Shown here piece after piece: positions 57,101-64,000 of a stretch of 64,000 nucleotides of DNA (its first letter is position 1; each line of letters begins with the position of its first letter). Location of the stretch: assembly GCA_036560145.1 (NCBI GenBank), contig DATBRV010000062.1, positions 1 through 64,000 of the forward strand, in the 5' to 3' direction. Source of the stretch: DATBRV01 sp036560145 (lineage in GTDB: Bacteria; Myxococcota_A; UBA9160; SMWR01). The position numbers and the translations under genes were made by a program. The notes under the pieces are model-generated. The model saw only the letters and a list, made by a program, of their open reading frames with translations. It did not search any database and was not told the origin of the DNA.

Positions 57101-59902
57101 GATTACGCCGCGCTGCTCGGAGCGCTGGCGGAGGGCGGCCGCCGGCCCGCCGAGGTGCTGCACCTCTGGAACCTGGGAGGCGCGGCCGCATCGCTGGCGG
57201 ATCTCTCCCGCGCGCGCGACCTCGCCTTCACGAGCCTGTTCGGCTTCGCCCAGGCGGTGGGAAGCGAGGACTGGACGCACGCGCTGCGGATGCTCGTGGT
57301 TTCGAGCGGGATGCAGGAGGTGGCGGGGGAGGGCGTGCCCGCGCCGCTGCGCGCGCTGCTGCTCGGCCCCTGCCGCGTGATCCCCCGCGAGTATCCGAAC
57401 CTGCGCTGCGCCAGCGTCGACGTCGCGCCGCCCGAGCCGGGCGGCCGCGCCGAGGGCCGTCTGGCCGAGCAGCTGCTGGACGAGCTGCGCTCCGATTCCG
57501 TCGACGTCACGCTCGCCTACCGCGGCCGCCAGCGGCTGGTCCAGCGCTACGAGCCGTGCCCGCTGGGCGCGCCGAAGCCGGAGCAGCTGCGGCTGCGCTC
57601 GCGCGGCGTCTATCTGGTGACCGGCGGCCTCGGCGGACTCGGCCTCGCGCTGGCTCGCCACCTGGCGACCCGCGTGCAGGCGCGCCTGGTGCTGCTGGGC
57701 CGCACGCCGCTCCCGCCGCGCGAGACCTGGCCGCGCTGGCTCGAGAGCCATTCCGAGAGCGACCGCACCAGCCGCCGCCTGCGTGAGATCGCCGCGATCG
57801 AGGCCGCGGGCGGCGAGGTGATGACCGCCTCTGCCGACGTGCTCGACCCCGCGCAGCTGCGCGGCGTGGTGGAGGCGGCGCGCGCGCGCTTCGGGGCGCT
57901 GCATGGCGTGATCCACGCGGCGGGCGTGCTCGACGACGGTCTGATCCAGTTCAAGACGGCCGCCTCGGCCGAGCGCGTGCTCGCCCCCAAGGTAGCGGGC
58001 ACGCTCGCGCTGGACGCCGCGCTGGAGGGCGTCCCGCTCGATTTCCTGGTGCTCTACTCTTCGCTCTCCGCGCTCGCGGGCCTCCCCGGCCAGATCGACT
58101 ACACGGCGGCCAACGCCTTCCTCGACGCCTTTGCGCAGCACCGCTCCGCGCGCGAGGCCTCGCCCACGCTCTCGATCGGCTGGGGCGCCTGGCAGGAGGT
58201 GGGGATCGCCGCCGAGCTGCTGCGCGAGGCGCAAGGCGAGGCGCAGCAGGAGCTGGCTCCCACCGGGCATCCGTTTCTCGAGCGCTGCCTGCGCGACGGC
58301 GCGGAGCGGCAGCTCTTCGCCACCCGCTTCGACACGGCGTCCCACTGGCTGGTGGGCGAGCATCGCATCCTGGACGGAACCGCCCTGATCCCCGGCACCG
58401 GCTACCTCGAGCTCGCGCGCGCCGCGCTCGCGACGCGGCCCGAGCCGCGCGCGATCGAGATCCGCGACACCTTCTTGATGCTGCCCTTCGTGGTCCAGGA
58501 CGGAGCGCCGCGCGAGCTGCGCCTCGATCTCGACCGCTCGACCGGCGACTTCGCGGTCACCAGCCAGGACGGAGGAGCGCCCACCGAGCACGTGCGCGGC
58601 ACGATCGGCTGGGCGGACGACGGGGCGCCGGACAAGATCTCGCTCGAGGAGCTGCGCGCGCGCTGCGCCGAGCGGAGCGAGACCCACCAGGGACTGATTC
58701 CGCAGGCGCACCTGCGCTTCGGGCCGCGCTGGGCCTGCGTGCGCCGGATCGACTTCGGGCAGGGCGAAGCCCTCGCCCTGCTCGAGCTGCCGGAGGACTT
58801 CGCCGCCGATCTCGAGCTCCACGCGCTGCATCCCGCGCTGCTCGACATGGCGACCGGCTGCGCGCACGCGCTGATCCCCGAGCACGACGCGGCGCGCGAC
58901 TTCTACGTGCCGATGTCCTACGCCCGGCTGCTGATGCGCGCGCCGCTCCCGCGCCGCTTCTTCAGCCACCTGCGGCTGCGCGCCGATCACCGCGCGGATC
59001 GCGACTTCGCGATCTTCGACGCCACGCTCTACGACGAGTCCGGCGTCGCCTTGGTCGAGATCGAGGAGTTCATGCTCAAGCGGATGGCGGGCGGCATCTC
59101 GCTCGCCGCCCCGGCCGCCGCGGCGGCGGCCGACGCGGCTCCCCGCGCCGAAGCGCCGCCGAACCCGCTCCTCGCGCAGCTCGGAGACGCGATCCGGCCG
59201 GCGGAGGGGATGCAGGCCTTCGATCGCCTGCTCGCGGCCCCCGCGCGCTCCCAGATCGTCGTCTCGCCGCTCCCGCTCGGGCCGTGGATCGCGAAGCTCA
59301 CCGCCGCGCAGGGGACGGCCGCAGCGGCGCCGCGCGCCGAGGTTTCGCCCGAGCTGTTGGCCGAGCTGGCCGCCACCGAGGCCGTGCTGCTCGAGCATCC
59401 GGCGGTCGCGGAGGCCGCCGTCACCGCGCACTTCGACCGCCCCGGCGAGAAGCGCCTGCTCGCGCACGTCGTCTGGCGCGCCGATCACCCGGCGACGGTC
59501 AGCGAGCTGCGCCGCTTCCTGCGCGACCGGCTCTCCGCGGACCGCCTCCCGCAGAACTTCGTCGAGCTCGAAGCGCTGCCGCGGGGCAGCGACGGCGCCC
59601 TCGAGCGGGCGGCGCTGCGCGATCCCTTCGGCCGCGGCGACGACTACGTGGCCCCGCGCAGCGAGGTCGAGAAGGCGATCGCGCGGATCTGGCAGGAGAT
59701 CCTTGGGATCGAGCGGGTCGGTCTGCACGACAACTTCTTCGACATCGGCGGCCACTCCCTGCTCGCGATGCGCGCGATCGTGCGCACCGAGAAGAAGCTC
59801 GGGGCGCGGCTCAACAACGCCATCATGGTCCTCCAGACCCTCGAGCAGGTCGCGGCCGAATGTTCGCGCCGGGCCGCGGGGCAGGGCCGGACCGAGTCAT
59901 GA
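54143..59902 (+). CDS. single-module type I polyketide synthase, KS-AT-KR-DH-(A-sub)-ACP
   Basis: The protein has 1919 residues. KS (about 10-435) has active Cys185 in TACSTS, His321 in VETHGTGT and His361 in IGHLDTAAG. AT (about 535-830) has Ser634 in GHSMGE and His733. KR (about 1155-1370) has TGGLGGLG, an LDD-type motif (HAAGVLDDGL, B-type) and Tyr1320 in YTAAN. DH (about 1385-1655) has His1407 in HRILDGTALIPG and Asp1568 in HPALLDM. Residues about 1746-1830 look like the C-terminal subdomain of an NRPS adenylation domain, ending LPRGSDGALERAAL with the catalytic lysine gone. The ACP serine is about 1872 in GGHSLLAM. The module should add one unit and leave a double bond. No thioesterase or ER is present. 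Confidence 0.88.
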   Translation: MSEPERTDWIESGVAIIGMAGRFPGAPTVDAFWRNLRDGVESVVRYDDEALRAAGVPPSLIAHPDYVKAGAPLADMELFDAGFFGFSPLDASILDPQHRHFLECSWEAMEAAGYAPGSFEGSVGVFAGSGHNAYLPYNLLSNPELVERVGFFLLRHTGNDKDFLTTRVSYLFDLRGPSVNVQTACSTSLVSVHMACQSLLNGECDMALAGGVTLELPHRHGYLYREGEILAPDGHCRAFDARSHGTVFGSGVGVVVLRRLADALRERDPVLAVVRGSAVNNDGAGKVGYLAPSVDGQATSVAEEIAVAGVSPESIGYVETHGTGTAIGDPIELAALTQAFRQGTQAKGFCAIGSVKPNIGHLDTAAGVASLIKTTLALRHRQLPPSLHFESPNPEIDFASSPFVVNASLRDWPAGAEPRRAGVSSLGVGGTNAHVILEEASGLEEPSGPSRSQQLLLLSARSEASLDAATDRLARHLREHPEQDLADVAHTLRVGRRVFEQRRMLVCRDREDAARALESGDPQRLLSGKPARERRRVAFLFPGGGAQYPNMGREIYETEPVYRSAVDECLALLEPRLREELQRVLFPAPEGLAEAAERFERPSLQLPALFIVEWAMAKLWMAWGIEPTALVGHSMGENTAACLSGVFRLADALALVSLRGRLFEQVPAGAMLAIPLSADEVTPLLPAELSLASINAPELCAASGPIAAIDALAARLAEREVETRRVKIQIAAHSTMLDPILPEWRAFLAGLPLSAPRIPFVSNLTGTWVRPEEATDPEYWVRHLRGSVRFADGVRTLCEDPDRLLLEVGPGRTLATLARLHPARTREQPALHSLRHPEDEGSDLAFVLGVLGQLWMHGAAPDWQAFAGPEIRRRVTLPTYAWDHQRHWIAPGKQLYQEGAAGAEAERRADLGEWFYAPDWRVAPLPKPLEAAAARRVLVFAGETPLAERILALLRARGDEVICVRAGAAYAAQASGEYLVRPGALEDYAALLGALAEGGRRPAEVLHLWNLGGAAASLADLSRARDLAFTSLFGFAQAVGSEDWTHALRMLVVSSGMQEVAGEGVPAPLRALLLGPCRVIPREYPNLRCASVDVAPPEPGGRAEGRLAEQLLDELRSDSVDVTLAYRGRQRLVQRYEPCPLGAPKPEQLRLRSRGVYLVTGGLGGLGLALARHLATRVQARLVLLGRTPLPPRETWPRWLESHSESDRTSRRLREIAAIEAAGGEVMTASADVLDPAQLRGVVEAARARFGALHGVIHAAGVLDDGLIQFKTAASAERVLAPKVAGTLALDAALEGVPLDFLVLYSSLSALAGLPGQIDYTAANAFLDAFAQHRSAREASPTLSIGWGAWQEVGIAAELLREAQGEAQQELAPTGHPFLERCLRDGAERQLFATRFDTASHWLVGEHRILDGTALIPGTGYLELARAALATRPEPRAIEIRDTFLMLPFVVQDGAPRELRLDLDRSTGDFAVTSQDGGAPTEHVRGTIGWADDGAPDKISLEELRARCAERSETHQGLIPQAHLRFGPRWACVRRIDFGQGEALALLELPEDFAADLELHALHPALLDMATGCAHALIPEHDAARDFYVPMSYARLLMRAPLPRRFFSHLRLRADHRADRDFAIFDATLYDESGVALVEIEEFMLKRMAGGISLAAPAAAAAADAAPRAEAPPNPLLAQLGDAIRPAEGMQAFDRLLAAPARSQIVVSPLPLGPWIAKLTAAQGTAAAAPRAEVSPELLAELAATEAVLLEHPAVAEAAVTAHFDRPGEKRLLAHVVWRADHPATVSELRRFLRDRLSADRLPQNFVELEALPRGSDGALERAALRDPFGRGDDYVAPRSEVEKAIARIWQEILGIERVGLHDNFFDIGGHSLLAMRAIVRTEKKLGARLNNAIMVLQTLEQVAAECSRRAAGQGRTES

Positions 59903-60675
59903 ATCCGTTCTATTTCGGAAGCTCCGAGCGGCCCCTCTACGGCGTGCACCATCCGCCCCGCGAGCGCAACGCCCGCGAGTCCGGGGTGGTGCTCTGCTAC
60001 CCGATGGGCCAGGAGTACATGCGCTCGCACCGGGCCTTTCGCCAGCTCGCGAACCTGCTCACGCGCAAGGGCCACCACGTCTTCCGCTTCGACTACTTCG
60101 CAACCGGCGATTCCGCCGGCGCCAGCGGCGAGGGCTCGCTCGCGCAATGGGTCGCCGACGTGCACCTGGCGATCGACGAGCTCAAGGACAACGCGTCGCT
60201 CGAGAGCGTCTCCCTGGTCGGGCTGCGGCTCGGCGCCGCGCTCGCCGCGCGCGCCTCCGGGGCTCGCCGCGACATCGACCGTCTGGTGCTCTGGGACCCG
60301 GTGGTGAACGGGCGCAGCTACCTGGGCGAGCTCTACGCGGCTGCGGGGGAGACGAAGCCCCGAAACGGCGCCGCGCCGGCGACGCTCGGCGTGCTCGGGT
60401 TCCCGCTGGTCCCCGCGCTGGCCGATGAGATCGCGGAGCTCGATCTGCTGGAGCGCGACGGCGCCTGCGCGCGGAGCGTCGAGATCGTGGTCTCGGCCGA
60501 GCGTGAGGAGTACCAGGGGCTGCGCGATCGCCTGGCCGGCCGGGGGCTCGCGATCGAGTACGCCTGCGTGCCGAGCCCGGGGAACTGGAACGAGGTCGAC
60601 AACTTCGGATCCGCCCTGCTGCCGCAGCAGCTGATCCAGGAGATCGTCGCGCGCTTTGCGAAGGAGAAGCCGTGA
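59899..60675 (+). CDS. alpha/beta hydrolase lacking the nucleophile serine
   Basis: The 258-residue protein is of the S33-like type that accompanies PKS/NRPS and exosortase-A loci (VVLCYPMGQEYMRSHRAFRQ, FRFDYFATGDSAG). The nucleophile elbow, normally GxSxG, reads VGLRLGAALA, with Arg where Ser should be, as in exosortase A-associated hydrolase 2. It is either a non-catalytic partner or uses other chemistry. The ATG overlaps the PKS stop (ATGA), and its own stop overlaps the next gene. Confidence 0.78.
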   Translation: MNPFYFGSSERPLYGVHHPPRERNARESGVVLCYPMGQEYMRSHRAFRQLANLLTRKGHHVFRFDYFATGDSAGASGEGSLAQWVADVHLAIDELKDNASLESVSLVGLRLGAALAARASGARRDIDRLVLWDPVVNGRSYLGELYAAAGETKPRNGAAPATLGVLGFPLVPALADEIAELDLLERDGACARSVEIVVSAEREEYQGLRDRLAGRGLAIEYACVPSPGNWNEVDNFGSALLPQQLIQEIVARFAKEKP

Positions 60676-61595
60676 TCCGAGAGAAGGTTGTCCGCTTCGG
60701 CAAGTCGACGCCGCTGGTGGGAATCGCGAGCGAGCCGCCGGCGTTGGCGCTGGCGCCCGCGAAGCCCGCGGTGCTGCTGCTCAACTCCGGGATCCTGCAC
60801 CGGGTCGGCGCCTGCCGCTTCCACGTGACGCTCGCGCGTCGCCTGGCGGAGATGGGATTCCCGACCCTGCGCTTCGATTTCTCGGGGATCGGCGACAGCG
60901 AGGTGCGCCGCGACGATCTTCCCTTCGAGCGCAGCGCGATCGTCGAGGTCCGGGAGGGGATGGATCACCTCGCGACCAGCCGGGGCGTGAAGCAGTTCGT
61001 GCTGTTCGGCCTCTGCTCGGGCGCCGACATGGCGTTCGAGGCGGCGCACGCGGACGAGCGGGTGGTCGGCCTCGCGGTGCTGGATCCCTGGGTCTACCGC
61101 ACGCCGCGATACTTCGTGCAGCATTACGGGCCCCGTCTGCTGGTGCCCAGCGCCTGGGCGAACTTCGTGCGCGCGCGCGTCGCGCGGGGGCGCGCCGCGA
61201 GCCCGGAACCCGGCGCCGAGGGCGGCCTGCCCGAGGACCTCGACCTCCCGACCTACGTGCGGGAGTTTCCGCCGCGAGAGGCCTCCGAGCAGCGGCTGCG
61301 CGGGCTGGTGGCTCGCGGGATGCGCCTGTGCACGATCTTCTCGGGGGGGCAGAGCGACCACTACAACTACCGCGGCCAGTTCCGCGACGCCTTCCGCGGG
61401 GTCGACTTCGGCGACCAGCTCCAGGAGGAATACCTCCCTGAAGCCGATCACATCTTCACCAACCTCGAGCACCAGCGGATCCTCGAGAGCACGCTCTGCG
61501 CCTGGGCCGACGCCGGCTGGACCGCCGCCGGGCAGGCGCCCAGAGGCGCGCGCGGACCGGTCCTGGCGCCGGCCCCCGCCGCGCCTGCGGCCTGA
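60672..61595 (+). CDS. alpha/beta hydrolase, serine type
   Basis: The 307-residue protein has AVLLLNSGILHRVGACRFHV, LRFDFSGIGDSE and an elbow FGLCSGADMA in which Cys-Ser fill the nucleophile site. A late HIFTNLEHQ supplies a candidate histidine. It pairs with the serine-less hydrolase immediately upstream through a GTGA overlap. Such pairs occur in exosortase A-linked loci. In this cluster it could release or transfer the polyketide from the ACP, since no thioesterase domain is present. The C terminus is Ala/Pro-rich. Confidence 0.78.
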   Translation: MIREKVVRFGKSTPLVGIASEPPALALAPAKPAVLLLNSGILHRVGACRFHVTLARRLAEMGFPTLRFDFSGIGDSEVRRDDLPFERSAIVEVREGMDHLATSRGVKQFVLFGLCSGADMAFEAAHADERVVGLAVLDPWVYRTPRYFVQHYGPRLLVPSAWANFVRARVARGRAASPEPGAEGGLPEDLDLPTYVREFPPREASEQRLRGLVARGMRLCTIFSGGQSDHYNYRGQFRDAFRGVDFGDQLQEEYLPEADHIFTNLEHQRILESTLCAWADAGWTAAGQAPRGARGPVLAPAPAAPAA

Positions 61596-61613
61596 GCGCC
61601 GAACGAGGCCGGC

Positions 61614-62780
61614 TTGGAACGCCCGCTCTCGATCGCGATGATGCTCGAGACCACCGGCCCCGGCGGCGCCGAGGTGGTGCTGCTCCAGCTGTCGGAGGAG
61701 CTGCGGCGCCGGGGACACCAGGTGCACGTGATCGGGCCGGATCTCCGTTCGGAATGGCTGCGCGGGAAGGTGGCCGAGCTCGGGCTGAGCTGGCGGGAGT
61801 ATCGGATCCGCCGCGCGCTGGATCCCGGCTGCCTGCGCGGCCTCGTCGCGACCCTGCGCGAGCTGCGCGTGGATCTCGTGCACTGCCATGAATTCACGAT
61901 GGGCGTCTACGGAGCCGCGGCGGCTCGCTGGCTCGGAATTCCCTACGTGATCAGCATCCACGGCAACCAATCCGTGACCGAGGCTTGGCGACGGCGCATC
62001 GCGCTGCGCTGGGCCTTCCGCGGGAGCCTCGGCGTGGCGGCGGTCTCGGAGCACACGCGCCAGGTGCTGATCGACCGGCTCGGCCTTCCCCCCGCGAGCA
62101 TCCAGCTGGTGCGCAACGGCATCCCGCACCGGCCCGGCGATCGCGATCGGATCCGCCAGGAGCTCGGGCTCGCGCCGGACGAGGTGCTGGTCGCATCCGT
62201 GGGAAGCCTGCGCCCGCGCAAGGGGCACCGCGTGCTGCTGGACGCCGCCGCGCGCCTGGAGCGGGCGGGCCTGGCGACGCCCTGGCGCGTCGCGATCGCG
62301 GGCGCCGGGGAGGAGCGCGAGGCCCTCGAGGCGGTCGTGCGCGTGCAGGGCCTCGCGCACCGCGTGCACCTGCTCGGCCAGCGCGAGGACATCCCCGATC
62401 TCCAGGCGGCCGCCGACGTCTTCGCGCTGGCGTCCTACTGGGAAGGGCTCCCGCTCGCGGTCCTGGAGGGGATGTTCGGCGGCAACGCGATCGTTTCGAC
62501 CGACGTCGGAGGCGTCTGCGAAGCGGTGACCCATGGCGAGCACGGCCTGCTCACCGCCGCGGGAGATTCCGTCGCGCTGGCCGACGCGCTTCGCGTGGTG
62601 ATCGGCGACCGCGGACTCCGCGAGCGCCTGGGACGCGCCGCCCGACACCGCGCCGAGTCGGAGTTCCACGTCGGTGTGATGGCGCAGGCGTACGAGCGGC
62701 TGTACCAGGGCCAGGGCCGGGTTGCGGCGGACCGCCCCAAGCCGGCGAGGGAGGCGTCTCCGGCCTCTTCGCTGCGGTGA
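61614..62780 (+). CDS. glycosyltransferase family 4
   Basis: The 388-residue GT-B enzyme has the N-terminal loop TTGPGGAEVVLLQLSEEL, HCHEFTMGVYGA, VGSLRPRKGHRVLLDAAA and the donor-site SYWEGLPLAVLEGMFGGNAIV with the EX7E pair. It should transfer a sugar from an NDP donor with retention of configuration. TTG 61614 is used as start because the first strand (RPLSIAMMLET) begins there, with GAGG upstream. In this cluster it probably glycosylates the polyketide or its lipid. Confidence 0.85.
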   Translation: MERPLSIAMMLETTGPGGAEVVLLQLSEELRRRGHQVHVIGPDLRSEWLRGKVAELGLSWREYRIRRALDPGCLRGLVATLRELRVDLVHCHEFTMGVYGAAAARWLGIPYVISIHGNQSVTEAWRRRIALRWAFRGSLGVAAVSEHTRQVLIDRLGLPPASIQLVRNGIPHRPGDRDRIRQELGLAPDEVLVASVGSLRPRKGHRVLLDAAARLERAGLATPWRVAIAGAGEEREALEAVVRVQGLAHRVHLLGQREDIPDLQAAADVFALASYWEGLPLAVLEGMFGGNAIVSTDVGGVCEAVTHGEHGLLTAAGDSVALADALRVVIGDRGLRERLGRAARHRAESEFHVGVMAQAYERLYQGQGRVAADRPKPAREASPASSLR

Positions 62781-62865
62781 AAAGCATGCAGATCCAAAGG
62801 TTTTTCCGCCGTTCTCTCGAATGTTTCACAACCGGGGCGCCGCCCCGCGCGATCGGAGTGCGCTC

Positions 62866-63735
62866 GTGACCCAGCCGCTGCTCGAGATCGACCCCGTCCG
62901 GTTCCTGGAGAACTTCGACCGCAACCCGTTCACGGTCCGCCACCGTCTGGCGGAGCATCCCCTGTTCGCGCTGCCGCGCCTGGTCGAGCTGGCCCGCGAG
63001 CTGCCCGCGGACTGCGTCGAGTACAACGCCGGCAGCGTCGGAGTGAACCAGGATCCCGCGCTCACCCCGAAGACGGGGCTCTCCGTCGAGGAGACGATCC
63101 GGCGGATCGAGGAATGCGGCTCCTGGATGGTGCTCAAGTACGTCGAGAAGGCGCCCGCCTACCGGGAGCTGCTGGAGGCCTGCCTCGCCGAGTTCCGCGT
63201 GCACACCGAGCCGATCTCGCCCGGCATGGACCGGCACGAGGGCTTCATCTTCATCGGGTCGCCGGGGGCCGTGACGCCCTTCCACATGGACCCCGAGTTC
63301 AACTTCCTGCTGCACGTGCGGGGCCCGAAGACGATGCGCGTGTTCCCGCGCGAGGACCGCTCGCTGCTCGCGGAGGAGCAGATCGAGCACTTCTACACCG
63401 CGTCGAAGCAGCGCAACATCCCCTACCAGGACGAGTTCGCGGCCAAGGCGATGGTCTTCGAGCTGAAGCCCGGCGATGGCCTCCACGTCCCGGTCAACGC
63501 GCCGCATTGGGTGAAGGTGGGAGCGAGCTACGCGGTCTCCTTCAGCGTCACCTTCCGCACCAGCCAGTCGGACCGACGGGCCGCCCTCCACACCGCCAAC
63601 GCCGCCTTGCGCCGGCACGGCTTGCGCCCGCGCAACCTCGGCGAATCGCCGCTGCGCGACGCGATCAAGTACTTCCTGTTCCGCGCCTACCGCCGCGGCG
63701 CGCGGGTGCTGGGAAGACCCCAGGAACTCGGGTGA
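62866..63735 (+). CDS. cupin/JmjC-like Fe(II) oxygenase family protein
   Basis: The 289-residue protein is of the cupin-8/JmjC type: FIFIGSPGAVTPFHMDPEFN has the HxD metal pair, NFLLHVRGPKTMRVFP is the next strand, and VPVNAPHWVKVG has the distal His. It would hydroxylate a small substrate or carrier-bound chain. GTG 62866 is chosen for the GGAG 7 nt upstream and because homology begins there. ATG 62821 is possible. A GC-rich hairpin lies in the 85-nt gap after the GT4 gene. Confidence 0.75.
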   Translation: MTQPLLEIDPVRFLENFDRNPFTVRHRLAEHPLFALPRLVELARELPADCVEYNAGSVGVNQDPALTPKTGLSVEETIRRIEECGSWMVLKYVEKAPAYRELLEACLAEFRVHTEPISPGMDRHEGFIFIGSPGAVTPFHMDPEFNFLLHVRGPKTMRVFPREDRSLLAEEQIEHFYTASKQRNIPYQDEFAAKAMVFELKPGDGLHVPVNAPHWVKVGASYAVSFSVTFRTSQSDRRAALHTANAALRRHGLRPRNLGESPLRDAIKYFLFRAYRRGARVLGRPQELG

Positions 63736-64000
63736 CGGCCGGCGGCGCGCCGCCCGAGGCGCTGGAGCTCTCGCTGATCGAGGACGCCGAGGGCCTGGCC
63801 GCGCTCGCCGGGCCCTGGCGCGCCCTCCACGCCGCCTGCGCGCCGGCGAGTCCGTTCTTGTCCTTCGACTGGATGCGGGTCTGGGCGGAGCGATTCTGCC
63901 GCGGCCCGCGCCGCCTGCACGTCGTCGCCGTGCGCCAGGCCGGACGGGTGGTGGCGATCGCGCCCTGGTGTCGGGTCGAGGGCCGGCACGCGCTGGCCGC
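63732..64000 (+). CDS. CelD-type GNAT acyltransferase, 5' part
   Basis: The GTG at 63732 overlaps the cupin stop (GTGA). The first 89 residues read LSLIEDAEGLAALAGPWRAL, then PFLSFDWMRVWAERF, VVAVRQAGRVVAIAPW, the pattern of CelD/BcsL-like GNAT (Acetyltransf_6) proteins found in exopolysaccharide and PEP-CTERM loci. The gene runs off the window, so the acyl-CoA-binding half is not seen. Confidence 0.7.
   Translation, partial: MTAGGAPPEALELSLIEDAEGLAALAGPWRALHAACAPASPFLSFDWMRVWAERFCRGPRRLHVVAVRQAGRVVAIAPWCRVEGRHALA

Overview
The window is dense, very G+C-rich bacterial chromosome. The gene families suggest an uncultured deltaproteobacterial-type organism (Myxococcota, Desulfobacterota or Binatota-like). 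They include PEP-CTERM and IPTL-like sorting signals, a MinD-type ATPase fused to a RodZ-like HTH, an Lpp-like lipoprotein, LLM-class oxidoreductase, PhyH dioxygenase, DUF1214 and sulfotransferase proteins, and a pcm-nlpD pair. The taxon is inference. Genes are packed with 1-4 nt start/stop overlaps (ATGA, GTGA, TGATG), and these overlaps fix many of the starts given here.

Layout. 1-7.5 kb: a broken repeat protein, a membrane spermidine-synthase-like protein, an ABC exporter, an M20 hydrolase and pcm-nlpD. 7.57-15 kb: an accessory stretch that begins at a complete tRNA-Arg(CCT). It carries direct repeats of that tRNA's 3' half at 9956 and 13171 and a degenerate one at 14917. Between them lie an FG-GAP protein, a truncated response regulator, an ArsR-controlled five-gene operon (dehalogenase-like hydrolase, rhodanese, two membrane proteins) and a phospholipase D lipoprotein. 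15-24 kb: ZIP transporter, K+ channel, MinD-HTH protein, a seven-repeat surface protein and an SDR/sulfotransferase/DUF1214 operon. 24-34 kb: mostly metabolic genes, with a TetR/PQQ-dehydrogenase divergent pair read from interlocked promoters. 34.6-36.1 kb: an arsR-aqpS-arsC arsenic operon. 36.1-40.1 kb: an ECF42-type sigma factor operon with its DGPF partner. 40.3-49.6 kb: cell-wall L,D-transpeptidases, a PhyH/SDR/LLM operon, an Na+/H+ antiporter, hydrolases and a PEP-CTERM protein. 49.6-53.8 kb: GT2, two VanZ-like proteins and a lipoprotein sugar dehydrogenase. 54.1 kb to the window end: a compact gene cluster built around one unusual polyketide synthase module.

The right-hand cluster is the best candidate for an undescribed system. 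A single PKS module (KS-AT-KR-DH, then a remnant of an NRPS adenylation C-terminal subdomain, then a carrier domain) is translationally coupled to two alpha/beta hydrolases. One of these has lost the usual serine nucleophile. A GT4 glycosyltransferase, a cupin/JmjC-like oxygenase and a CelD-type GNAT acyltransferase that runs off the end follow. Together they suggest assembly, tailoring and glycosylation of a lipid-like polyketide, perhaps for the cell envelope. The product is unknown.
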